DNA of 8,553 bases from an uncultured bacterium (GCA_905215195.1 CAJMPF010000064.1:1-8553); one strand, 5' to 3'; counted from the stretch's first letter, positions 1 through 6,508 are shown. A program made the numbers and translations. The notes: generated from the letters alone by a model not told the origin.

Positions 1-1509
1 CTGGCCCGCTTTAACGAGCGCTTGGAACCGCTCCGCAATCGCACGGGCTTTCGCCTGCGTTCGTTCCTGGGTGCTGCCGCCGGCAACGAGCAGCGCCTGG
101 CGGCGCGAAGCCTTTGCCTTGAGCTTGTCCTCGCGATCGTCACTCGGCTCAAGATCCAAGAACCCCTGCATCAAACCACCGGTATCGCCGTCGAAGACGC
201 GTGCCACGTAACGCAGCACCTCGTCATGGCTGCGGAAGTTGCGCACGAGTTTGACGAGTTCGCCGGCAGGGGCATCGGCCACGGCAGTCGCCTCGGGCGC
301 GGCAGACGAGCCCACCTTGCGCTCCTGACGACGGAACACCTCGACCTCGGCGCCACGGAAGCGATAGATGGACTGCTGCGCATCGCCCACGGTGCACAGC
401 GCGCGCTCCCCCGCACCCGTCAGGTAGCGTATCAGATCGACCTGCATCTGGTCGGTATCCTGAAACTCATCGATCATGACCATCTTAAAGCGGCCCTCGT
501 ACGCAGCACGGATGGCAGGGTAATCGCGCAGGGCCTCGTAGGCCATACGCAGCAGGTCGTTATTATCGAGGGCGGACTGGGCAGCCTTCAGCGCGCGATA
601 CTCAGCCTCCACGGAACGGGCCAGGCCCACCAGCGCATCGAGCGCCGGGCCACCGCAGGCAAGCACGATATTGATAAACGCATCGGCGGCCTCGGCCTTG
701 AGCAGCTCGACCTGCTCCTTGGGGAATGCCTTGCTCGCGCGCGGCATGGTGCACGACATCATGAGTCGCGCCGCATCGACCATGGTCTTGCCGCTCGCCT
801 CGAACGCGTCGATGGCATCGAGCGCCACCTGCGCCTTCTCGGTCGCGGCCTTGCTTGCACCCAGCGCCGCGCGATAGGCATCGGCGAGTGCAGAGGTATC
901 GGCCTGGCCGCGCGCCACGCACACATCGTCCATGCCGCCCGGCAGCTGGCTCGATAGCTCCAACAGGTCGCGCACCAGGCCTTTGATGGTGGTACCGGCG
1001 CCAAACGGCCCGCCCTCGCCCGCCATGGGATACCAGGCGTAGAGGGCCTTGAGCGATGCCGCGAGCTCGGGGGCGGCATCGGGCGCCGTTGCGCGACCCA
1101 GCACATGCTCGACAGCCTGATCCATGAGCTCGTCGGTATCGGTGAGCACTGTGAACTCGGGATCGATGCCCAGCTCCAGCGCGTGCGCGCGCAGGATACG
1201 CGAGCACATGCCGTGAATGGTCGAGATCCACGCGTCGTCGACGGTCAGTGCTTCCTCGTCCATGCCCTCGTCGATGAGCGCGCGGCGCACGCGGTCACGA
1301 ATCTCGGCCGCGGCATCTTTGGTAAAGGTAATAGCGAGCACCTGGTCCAGATGCTCAACGAACGGACCGGATTCGGGAGAGAGTGCGTAGACGATGCGGC
1401 GCGTGAGGGTAAAGGTCTTGCCCGAGCCGGCACCTGCCGAGACAAACAGCGGGCGGTCGAGCGTTTTGACGACTTGCAGCTGTTGCGGCATCAAGGTCGA
1501 AAGATCCAT
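1..1509 (-). CDS. addA: AddA-like UvrD/RecB-family helicase-nuclease subunit (partial, 3' end beyond the window)
   Basis: The first 503 residues of a superfamily 1 DNA helicase can be read without a stop to the window edge. Visible motifs in order: a Q-motif-like MPQQ (7-10), the Walker A loop AGAGSGKT (25-32), motif Ia ITFTKDAAAEIRDRV (60-74), motif Ib STIHGMC (96-102), the DEAD-type Walker B IDEFQD (346-351), motif III GDAQQSIYRFRGAE (375-388), and motif IV LVRNFRSHDEVL (420-431). Known family members unwind DNA ends 3'-to-5' and carry a C-terminal PD-(D/E)XK nuclease; that half lies outside this window. The ATG at 1509-1507 is chosen because AAGGAGGG sits 11 bases upstream and the helicase motifs follow at the usual distance. 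It is transcribed directly after addB, in the same frame, with one codon between addB's stop and this start. The AddB partner makes AddA more likely than a stand-alone UvrD or PcrA. Role: RecBCD-like resection of double-strand breaks in the cytoplasm. Confidence 0.9.
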   Translation of the reverse strand, partial: MDLSTLMPQQLQVVKTLDRPLFVSAGAGSGKTFTLTRRIVYALSPESGPFVEHLDQVLAITFTKDAAAEIRDRVRRALIDEGMDEEALTVDDAWISTIHGMCSRILRAHALELGIDPEFTVLTDTDELMDQAVEHVLGRATAPDAAPELAASLKALYAWYPMAGEGGPFGAGTTIKGLVRDLLELSSQLPGGMDDVCVARGQADTSALADAYRAALGASKAATEKAQVALDAIDAFEASGKTMVDAARLMMSCTMPRASKAFPKEQVELLKAEAADAFINIVLACGGPALDALVGLARSVEAEYRALKAAQSALDNNDLLRMAYEALRDYPAIRAAYEGRFKMVMIDEFQDTDQMQVDLIRYLTGAGERALCTVGDAQQSIYRFRGAEVEVFRRQERKVGSSAAPEATAVADAPAGELVKLVRNFRSHDEVLRYVARVFDGDTGGLMQGFLDLEPSDDREDKLKAKASRRQALLVAGGSTQERTQAKARAIAERFQALVKAGQ

Positions 1510-1512
1510 GGT

Positions 1513-4500
1513 CTACACGTCCCTCCTTACAAACGTTCCTTCGTGGTTATACGAGCAGCGCGCATGCGCGGCCTGAGCCGACGTCGGGTCGACGGCGGCA
1601 ACGTTGCCCGCCTCAAGCTCGCGCAGACGCTCGGCGATGCCGGTCTCCACGCGATCGAGCAGGGCGTCGAAGTCCATGCTGCCACCCTCGCCGGGGAAAC
1701 CTTTCTTAAGGCCCGGGATGCGACCGTCACCACGCTCCTCCTCGAGCAGCTCGGCACTCGCTGCGCCTCGCAACGCCGGTTTGCCGCCCTTGGTCGAAAA
1801 GTAGAGCGCCGCGCGGGTGTCCAAATCCAGCGCTCGGCGCATGGCCTGGGCGTAGATGAGCGTCTGGGTATGTGGTGGCAACCAGCGCGGATCGTCGATG
1901 GGCGCCGTGCCCGATTCCTCGTCACGCACCGTGGGGTCGGCGAGCTTAAACTCCTCGACACCCGAACGATGCTTGTAGTCGATTACCACGGCGCGATTCT
2001 CGGCATCCACATCTACGCGGTCGATGCGCCCGCCGAGCGGCCAACCGGCATACTCGACCTGGAGCTCGTTGAACGCAAACTCCAGGTAGCGCGGGGCAAA
2101 GGGGGCAAGTGCCTCGGACTCGTAGGCAAGCACGCCCTCCAACTGCGGCAAGATCTCGGCCACCTGACGCTCCTCCACCGGGGAGAGCGGCACCAGCGGG
2201 CCCTCGGCACCGCGCTTGCCGGCGTGCTCGGCCAAGGTCTCGTCAAAGACCTCGCGCAGTAGCTCCTGAGCACGCGGCAGGTTCTCGCGCGTCACGCGCT
2301 CCATGCCCTCCTGGGGCAGACGGGCGTGCAGGTGCTCCAGCACATCGTGGACATAGTTGCCCTTCTCCATGTTGCCAAAGCCCGCGTCGATCGACTGGGG
2401 CTTGACGCGATACGAGACGAACCAGCACAGCGGGCAGGTGGAATAGGCCTCGATCTGCGAGGCGGACGTCAGACGCGGCACAAGCGGCGCGTCCTCACCC
2501 TCGCCATCGCGGCGACGCAGGACCAAATACGGCACGGCCTCGGCACTCAGATGCTGAGGGGCTTCACAGGTCACGCGCTCGCGCTTGAGACCTTCGCCTG
2601 CCGCGGGATCGAAGTCGGCGATGATATCACCCTCGCCTACGCACGTGGGCTTGGCAGCGCCAGCGGCCTCGGCATGTGCCCACAGCTCGGTCCATACGGC
2701 TGCCGGGTAGCACTCGCGTGCCTGGCGATCGTGTGTCACGCGGGCGAGCGCGACCGGACCGCTCGCCGCCTGCATCGCACGGCCAAAGCGCACGCGCAGC
2801 AGGGCAGCGGGCTCCAAAGACACGCCGTCGCGGCGCAGCTCGGCTGTCAACGTGGCAAGCGGGCCCTCTTCGTACGAAAGCGGATAGCTGTCCAGGTCGA
2901 CATCGGCAAACAGCACGGCATCGTAGCTGCCAGGGCGAAGAACCGACGCATCGGCAAGCGACGCGAAGCGCACTTGTGCTCGTGGTGTGCGATCGACCTC
3001 GTAGGTCTCGTAATCGTAGGCGGTACTGCGCTTGTCCACCTTGGTTCGAACGCCGTCGAGAACCGGCACGGTCGCGGCCTGCGACACGTCGAGCGCGCGA
3101 GCATCGTTCATAAGGATGTCGATGGCATGGCGCAGCAAAGCCGTCTCTGCCTGGCGACGGGCCTGGCCGTCAAGGCCGCCTAGAGCGCGATCGGGCAACG
3201 CCTCGGCAACGGCAAGCATGGCCTTAAGCGCCGTCACGGGCTTGTCACGCCACAGCGCTTGGAACACGTCCGAAACCACACACGGTACGTTCTTAAACCA
3301 GTTATCGTCGCTCGTCGCCTTGCGCGCGCCCCTCACCTGGCCCTGAACGCTCTGCAGCAGGCTCTTGACGCCCGCGGTAGTCTTGCTGCGCGAGAGACGC
3401 ATATTCTTATCGAAGGTACGGGCATTGACGGCATCAGCGCCCGAAAGCGGGCTGTAGATCCAGTCGGTAAGCTCCGGCGCGGGCCACCACTCAGTCTTGG
3501 AAGCGGTGCCCTCGTCGGCGGCTTTCATACGCTCGATCAGGTTGGCGAGCGCCGTAAACTGCCTGCCCGCGATGGACTGGGAAAACGCCGTGAACTCAGT
3601 CGTCTCGGCCGCAATGTGACGCGCCGCCAAACGGGCGGCGAGCTCGCCGAACAGCTGGGGTGCCCGGGCAGAAACGACGAGCACGCGCACGGGGTCGGCG
3701 GGCGTTGCAGTAGCTTTATCGGCCTTGGACTCCTTGTGCGCTTTCACCAACTTATCGATGGCGTCCGCATAAGCATGAGCACGGGCATGGGGGCCAGCGA
3801 CCTCAATAAAGGCAGGCTGAGCGGAGGGCCCGCAAGCGGCATCAGACGCGACGGCGTCCTCCCCCAGCGGCGCGGCCTCAAACAGCACACCGCGGGCATC
3901 AAATGCCGTGGCAAGCTCCTCGCGCATCGCCGCCTGCTCGCAGGCAAGCAGCACGACGACCTCTCCCCCATTGTTCGCCACGGCAGACAGTAGCTCGAGC
4001 AGGCCGTGCGTAAACGACGTGACACCGCGCACGCATACGGCGCGGGCGCACGCCGGCAGGCTATCGGCCAGGGCGCCGGCCATAATGTCAGCTGCCTCGC
4101 AGGGCTCGACCATATCTCGACGGTCCAAACCGCTCGCGTAGGCACGCAAAAGCTCAAACACACGAGCCTCGGCATCGCTTTTTGGCTCAGGCTGGCAATT
4201 GTTGCCACGGCATCGCTCGGCCGTCGTCCCCGCCACACCCGGCAGCACATCGCGGGCCATGCGCGCAAGCATGCGCACCGTGCCCTGGCTGCGCGAAAGC
4301 GGCTGCAGGTCGGCATCGTCGAGACGCGTGACCATGTCCGAGAGCAGCATCTGGCGCTGCAGGTTGTCGACGAAACCGCGCCCGTCGCCCAAAAGCTCCC
4401 AAATCGAGCGAAGCCACGATGTAGGCGTCTTGTAGTCGATACCCAGCGAAACGCCGGCTTCCGCCGCATCATGACGGCACAGGTCGAGCTCGGCAAACGT

Positions 4501-4611
4501 AGGTGCCAGCAACACGGCACGCCCGTGGCGGGCAATAAGGTCGGCAAGCAACGCCGACTCGGCATCGCTCAAATCCGTGCCGGCATTGGTGGTATAGATT
4601 CGAACAGGCAT
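1513..4611 (-). CDS. addB: AddB-like helicase-nuclease subunit with PD-(D/E)XK nuclease domain
   Basis: This is a 1032-residue protein, somewhat shorter than Bacillus AddB. The C-terminal third is a RecB/AddB-type PD-(D/E)XK nuclease: TSASQIEAYSTCP (715-727), GNYVHDVLEHLH with His755, GGRIDRVD with Asp864, VIDYK with Asp878 and Lys880, and QTLIYAQA (916-923). These are the expected catalytic residues. The N-terminal part is the degenerate helicase-like fold of AddB/RexB; the start has no Walker A loop (NAGTDLSDAE, 9-18), so ATP hydrolysis is probably left to AddA. Of the cysteines that hold an iron-sulfur cluster in Bacillus AddB, Cys726 is present, but the C-terminal group reads His1016-x2-Cys1019 with Gly1025 where the last Cys is expected. 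The protein should work as the AddA partner in double-strand-break repair. GGAGG lies only 3 bases before the ATG, an unusually short gap, but no better start is apparent nearby. Other names for this type are RexB or a RecB-like exonuclease. Confidence 0.86.
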   Translation of the reverse strand: MPVRIYTTNAGTDLSDAESALLADLIARHGRAVLLAPTFAELDLCRHDAAEAGVSLGIDYKTPTSWLRSIWELLGDGRGFVDNLQRQMLLSDMVTRLDDADLQPLSRSQGTVRMLARMARDVLPGVAGTTAERCRGNNCQPEPKSDAEARVFELLRAYASGLDRRDMVEPCEAADIMAGALADSLPACARAVCVRGVTSFTHGLLELLSAVANNGGEVVVLLACEQAAMREELATAFDARGVLFEAAPLGEDAVASDAACGPSAQPAFIEVAGPHARAHAYADAIDKLVKAHKESKADKATATPADPVRVLVVSARAPQLFGELAARLAARHIAAETTEFTAFSQSIAGRQFTALANLIERMKAADEGTASKTEWWPAPELTDWIYSPLSGADAVNARTFDKNMRLSRSKTTAGVKSLLQSVQGQVRGARKATSDDNWFKNVPCVVSDVFQALWRDKPVTALKAMLAVAEALPDRALGGLDGQARRQAETALLRHAIDILMNDARALDVSQAATVPVLDGVRTKVDKRSTAYDYETYEVDRTPRAQVRFASLADASVLRPGSYDAVLFADVDLDSYPLSYEEGPLATLTAELRRDGVSLEPAALLRVRFGRAMQAASGPVALARVTHDRQARECYPAAVWTELWAHAEAAGAAKPTCVGEGDIIADFDPAAGEGLKRERVTCEAPQHLSAEAVPYLVLRRRDGEGEDAPLVPRLTSASQIEAYSTCPLCWFVSYRVKPQSIDAGFGNMEKGNYVHDVLEHLHARLPQEGMERVTRENLPRAQELLREVFDETLAEHAGKRGAEGPLVPLSPVEERQVAEILPQLEGVLAYESEALAPFAPRYLEFAFNELQVEYAGWPLGGRIDRVDVDAENRAVVIDYKHRSGVEEFKLADPTVRDEESGTAPIDDPRWLPPHTQTLIYAQAMRRALDLDTRAALYFSTKGGKPALRGAASAELLEEERGDGRIPGLKKGFPGEGGSMDFDALLDRVETGIAERLRELEAGNVAAVDPTSAQAAHARCSYNHEGTFVRRDV
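1521..1528 (-). promoter_or_regulatory. addA ribosome binding site inside the end of addB
   Basis: AAGGAGGG reads on the minus strand within addB codons for Val-Arg-Arg-Asp, 11 bases before the addA ATG. It fixes the addA start and shows that addA is translated from the addB message by its own ribosome binding site. It may also constrain the last residues of AddB. Confidence 0.72.
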
Positions 4612-4669
4612 GGTCCTCCGCTCAAACTGTTCGCAATAATCAATGCATCCATCCTACCCGCCCAAGCGG

Positions 4670-4697
4670 ACAGATTTGCCCCACGCCAACAGATTTG
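4670..4697. repeat. Short direct repeat ACAGATTTG upstream of addB
   Basis: The nonamer ACAGATTTG occurs at 4670-4678 and again at 4689-4697, 19 bases apart, close to two helical turns. It lies 59-86 bases upstream of the addB start, where a promoter for addBA would be expected because yerC has its own terminator. I see no convincing -35/-10 pair here; TTGGGC and GATTAT with an 18-base gap on the minus strand is a weak candidate. The repeat could be a protein-binding site or chance. Confidence 0.35.
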
Positions 4698-4782
4698 ATC
4701 CCTTGGGGACGGAGGAAAACGGATCATGGAGAGGGTCAGTCTAACCCGGTGATCTGTTTTCCTCCGTCCCCAGGGGATCAAA
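4694..4782. repeat. Long near-perfect palindrome (REP/MITE-like hairpin element)
   Basis: The arms 4694-4726 and 4750-4782 are inverted copies of 33 bases with 31 matches, separated by a 23-base loop. The loop holds its own short GGGT...ACCC stem (4733-4736 with 4744-4747). Each arm contains TGGGGACGGAGGAAAAC and is bordered by GATC-containing ends. The two mismatches are at arm positions 10 and 28. It lies between the yerC terminator and the addB upstream region, codes for nothing, and is far longer than a normal terminator stem. The outer end of the right arm shares its A-run with the yerC terminator. Its shape suits a mobile palindromic repeat such as a REP or small non-autonomous element; no transposase gene is present here. 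The identity is inference. Confidence 0.8.
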
Positions 4783-4806
4783 AAACCGCCCCACGGAGGG
4801 ACGGCT
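4780..4806 (-). terminator. Intrinsic terminator of yerC
   Basis: On the minus strand AGCCGTCCC (4806-4798), the loop TCCGT, and GGGGCGGTT form a 9-bp stem with two G-T pairs, ending in six T residues (4785-4780). The stem begins 27 bases after the yerC stop, so it should end the yerC transcript before addB. Confidence 0.8.
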
Positions 4807-4832
4807 CTTCGTAATTCATTGTTGTCGCTGGC

Positions 4833-5132
4833 CTACTCGCCATCCTCCAGTTTAATGAGGATCTTGCGATAGCCACCGTACTCGCCGTTGAGTGCCTTGG
4901 ACACACGGCTCACCGTGGTGGACGAAGCGCCGGTACGCGCCTGAACCTCGACATAGGGCTCGCCCTCGTCCAGGTAACGCGCGACCTGCAAACGCTGCGA
5001 TAGATCGCAAATCTCGCGCGGCGTGCAGATATCGGTCAAAAACGCTTGGATATCCTTCTCGTCGTCCAAAAGGCTAAATGCGTGGACCAGCTGCTTGACA
5101 TCAGGCTTGTCAAACATGTTCTCGATATTCAT
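4833..5132 (-). CDS. yerC: TrpR-related DNA-binding protein, YerC/YecD family
   Basis: The 99-residue protein has the usual length and layout of the YerC/YecD branch of the TrpR repressor superfamily. Helical region 10-36 is followed by TPREICDLSQRLQVARYL (37-54) and a helix-turn-helix, PYVEVQARTGASSTTVSRVS (59-78), then the typical ALNGEYGGYR (80-89). It is expected to bind DNA as a dimer. Family members in Firmicutes have been linked to control of amino-acid genes, including histidine metabolism; the target here is unknown. In Bacillus yerC lies beside pcrB-pcrA, and here it lies beside a different UvrD-type helicase operon. The start at 5132 has GGCGGTGAT two bases upstream, one mismatch from the ideal Shine-Dalgarno sequence. 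The ATG five codons further in is a less likely start. It is probably a single-gene transcript, given its own terminator and promoter. Confidence 0.9.
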   Translation of the reverse strand: MNIENMFDKPDVKQLVHAFSLLDDEKDIQAFLTDICTPREICDLSQRLQVARYLDEGEPYVEVQARTGASSTTVSRVSKALNGEYGGYRKILIKLEDGE

Positions 5133-5456
5133 CGATCACCGCCAAACCCGCCAAAAGGCATCGAAGTTGATACTGACATCGGGCATCGTTCGCCCGTTCT
5201 ATGCAATAGGGCAACGCCTGTGGCTTTTGCCCGTAGCAGTGTAGCACACCACCAAACTAAAGCGACAAGACTCTCTGCCAGCGGCGCGTTTTTCAGGACG
5301 AACGCCGTTTAGAAACCATATGCGCACGTAAGCTCCACGAATATTTGAGACAATGGGCGCCCAAACACCGCGGCGCGCCCGCGCAACCATCCAGGTCGCC
5401 ACCGTAAGCCGCTTCACGCGACGCCAGCAATCCCGGCGCAAGAAAGGATTCACGCC
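5133..5456. other. Divergent intergenic region between yerC and yvlD
   Basis: This stretch of 324 bases holds no credible gene. The yerC half contains a promoter candidate (5238-5268) and two dyads in the leader: GGGCAA...TTGCCC with an inner GCC/GGC (5209-5232), and CGGGC...GCCCG (5180-5196). The yvlD half contains a perfect 10-base palindrome, TGGGCGCCCA (5354-5363), but no promoter I would defend. AGAAAGGA (5441-5448) is the yvlD ribosome binding site, 8 bases before its ATG. Confidence 0.6.
5238..5268 (-). promoter_or_regulatory. yerC: Probable yerC promoter (extended -10)
   Basis: On the minus strand TTGTCG (5268-5263) is followed after 19 bases by TACACT (5243-5238), which is preceded by TGC, an extended -10. 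The long spacer is compatible with extended -10 promoters. The predicted start of transcription, about 5231, falls at the edge of the 5209-5232 dyad, leaving a leader of about 100 bases before yerC. Confidence 0.42.
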
Positions 5457-5822
5457 ATGCGCTTTATGCTTAACTGGCTCTTCACCTCGATCGCCATCGC
5501 GATCGCCACGTTCCTCGTCCCCGGTATCCAACCCTTCGGCTTTGCCGAGACCTGGGTCTGCTTTGCCTTTGTGGGACTGTTCCTGAACATTGTCGATTCG
5601 TTCGTCAAACCGTTCCTGACGGTCATCTCGCTGCCGCTCACGATCATTACGCTGGGCATTTTCCAGCTTGTCGTCAACAGCTTTATGCTTGAGCTCGCGA
5701 GCTACCTGTCGGTCAACCTGCTGGGCGTCGGCATCTCCATCGCCAGCTTTGGATCGGCCTTTATGGGCAGCATCCTGGTGTCCATCACGCGCAGCATCCT
5801 CGACAGCATCGCCGAGGACTAA
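5457..5822 (+). CDS. yvlD: YvlD/phage holin family 4-2 membrane protein
   Basis: The 121-residue, very hydrophobic protein has four likely membrane segments at about 5-23, 31-48, 54-77 and 86-111. The family signature is clear: NIVDSFVKPFL (44-54) followed by LPLTIITLGIFQLVVN (59-74). This matches the small integral membrane family often annotated as phage holin 4-2 and represented by Bacillus YvlD. Despite the holin label, members are usually chromosomal and not part of a prophage; no phage gene is nearby. Function is unknown; in Bacillus the yvl genes have been tied to cell-envelope stress. The ATG has AGAAAGGA 8 bases upstream. It is a single gene, followed 40 bases after the stop by a strong terminator. 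The cytoplasmic loops are short and I see no catalytic motif. Calling it a true holin would not be justified. Confidence 0.86.
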   Translation: MRFMLNWLFTSIAIAIATFLVPGIQPFGFAETWVCFAFVGLFLNIVDSFVKPFLTVISLPLTIITLGIFQLVVNSFMLELASYLSVNLLGVGISIASFGSAFMGSILVSITRSILDSIAED

Positions 5823-5862
5823 AACGGCCATTCCGACCGTGTCCGTCTCAACAGCCCAAAAC

Positions 5863-5899
5863 GAAGGCCGCCCATCGCAAAAATGGGCGGCCTTCTTAT
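5863..5899. terminator. Bidirectional intrinsic terminator between yvlD and the rrf2 gene
   Basis: GAAGGCCGCCCAT (5863-5875) and ATGGGCGGCCTTC (5883-5895) form a perfect 13-bp stem around a 7-base loop. TTATTT follows on the plus strand, and GTTTT follows on the minus strand. It sits between convergent genes and can serve both. The plus direction, for yvlD, looks stronger. Confidence 0.85.
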
Positions 5900-5921
5900 T
5901 TGTCAATCCTCAGAAGGCAAG

Positions 5922-5957
5922 AAAAACTACCATTTCCACCCCGTCCCCAAATGGCAG
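5922..5957 (-). terminator. Intrinsic terminator of the rrf2-family gene
   Basis: On the minus strand CTGCCATTT (5957-5949) pairs with AAATGGTAG (5935-5927), 9 bp with one G-T pair, and five T residues follow (5926-5922). The 13-base loop is GGGGACGGGGTGG, which contains the same TGGGGACGG core (with the preceding T) seen in the palindrome at 4694-4782. It starts 5 bases after the stop codon. The A/T-rich stem base makes it a moderate terminator, backed up by the 5863-5899 stem. Confidence 0.65.
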
Positions 5958-5962
5958 GTGGG

Positions 5963-6391
5963 CTAGATGACGTAGTCGTAGCCTTCGCTGGGGGCGACGA
6001 GCTGGTCGAGCGTCACGCCGTCGAGGTAGTCGTTGATGAGCTTGTCCAGGTTCTTCCACACATCGAGCGTGGGACACTCATCCGAGCGCGAGCAGCCCTT
6101 GCAGTCGCCATCCAGGCAGGCGACCGGCGCCAGACTACCCTCGGTCAGGCGCAGGATCTCGCCCACCGTGTACTGCTCGGGCGGACGCGTGAGCACATAG
6201 CCGCCGCCCTTGCCACGCATGCCCGAAAGCATGTTGGCGCGCACGAGCGTAGCCAAGATGTTCTCGAGATATTTCTCGGAAATCCCCTGTCGCGCCGCGA
6301 TCTCTTTGAGCGGGATGCGACCGGCCGCCTGGTGCTCGGCCAGATCGACCATAACGCGCAGGGCGTACCTGCCCTTAGTAGAAACCAACAT
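5963..6391 (-). CDS. Rrf2-family transcriptional regulator, CymR-like, likely cysteine/sulfur regulator
   Basis: The 142-residue protein opens with MLVSTKGRYALRVMVDLA and has the Rrf2 winged helix: recognition region IPLKEIAARQGISEKYLENI (26-45) and wing MRGKGGGYVLTRP (58-70). GEILRLTEG (77-85) is the start of the dimerisation helix. Four cysteines follow, at 92, 97, 100 and 106, close to the three cluster-binding cysteines of IscR (92, 98, 104) but with an extra one; Bacillus CymR lacks such a set. The C-terminus ends Gly-Tyr-Asp-Tyr-Val-Ile, similar to the CymR end and to peptides that bind CysK. The gene is divergent from cysK across 253 bases, a classic position for a regulator that controls both genes. 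The start at 6391 has GAAAGG about 11 bases upstream. It is probably a repressor of sulfur genes, sensing cysteine status through CysK or the cysteines; IscR-like iron-sulfur sensing is the alternative. Confidence 0.88.
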   Translation of the reverse strand: MLVSTKGRYALRVMVDLAEHQAAGRIPLKEIAARQGISEKYLENILATLVRANMLSGMRGKGGGYVLTRPPEQYTVGEILRLTEGSLAPVACLDGDCKGCSRSDECPTLDVWKNLDKLINDYLDGVTLDQLVAPSEGYDYVI

Positions 6392-6427
6392 ATATAGTGC
6401 TGCCTTTCGGTCTTTTAGTCCGTTGAA

Positions 6428-6455
6428 ATTCTAGCCGAAAAATTGGGTTTGAAAA
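6428..6455 (-). promoter_or_regulatory. Probable promoter of the rrf2-family gene
   Basis: On the minus strand TTTTCA (6455-6450) and TAGAAT (6433-6428) are separated by 16 bases, and TAGAAT matches the -10 consensus at five of six positions. A GGGT...ACCC dyad (6445-6448 and 6457-6460) straddles the -35 hexamer and could be an operator, possibly for autoregulation. The leader would be about 30 bases. Confidence 0.48.
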
Positions 6456-6508
6456 TACCCGTTCCGGTCAAGATGGTTAATCGACTCGTAATAATCTTCT
6501 ATTTCCTA

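Noticed and set aside
22..957. Plus-strand open frame of 311 codons opposite addA
   Set aside because: It is antisense to a helicase with all expected motifs. Long antisense frames are common in G/C-rich DNA, and the product has a low-complexity Arg/His/Leu-rich composition with no domain.
1105..2262. Plus-strand open frame of 385 codons spanning the addB-addA junction
   Set aside because: It lies antisense to two well-supported genes, has no ribosome binding site that stands out, and shows no recognisable motif.
2326..3183. Plus-strand open frame of 285 codons within addB
   Set aside because: It is a mirror of addB codon bias; the addB frame continues through it with intact nuclease-domain residues.
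4694..4782. CRISPR repeat or attachment site
   Set aside because: It is one inverted pair, not an array of direct repeats, and no integrase, tRNA gene or cas gene is in the window.
5457..5822. Reading the membrane protein as a prophage lysis holin
   Set aside because: There are no phage genes nearby, and the family name is historical; YvlD-type proteins are ordinary chromosomal genes.
5199..5906. Minus-strand open frame of 235 codons opposite yvlD
   Set aside because: It covers the yvlD gene, a promoter region and a terminator. The Asp/Arg/Gln-rich stretch is the reverse of hydrophobic codons.
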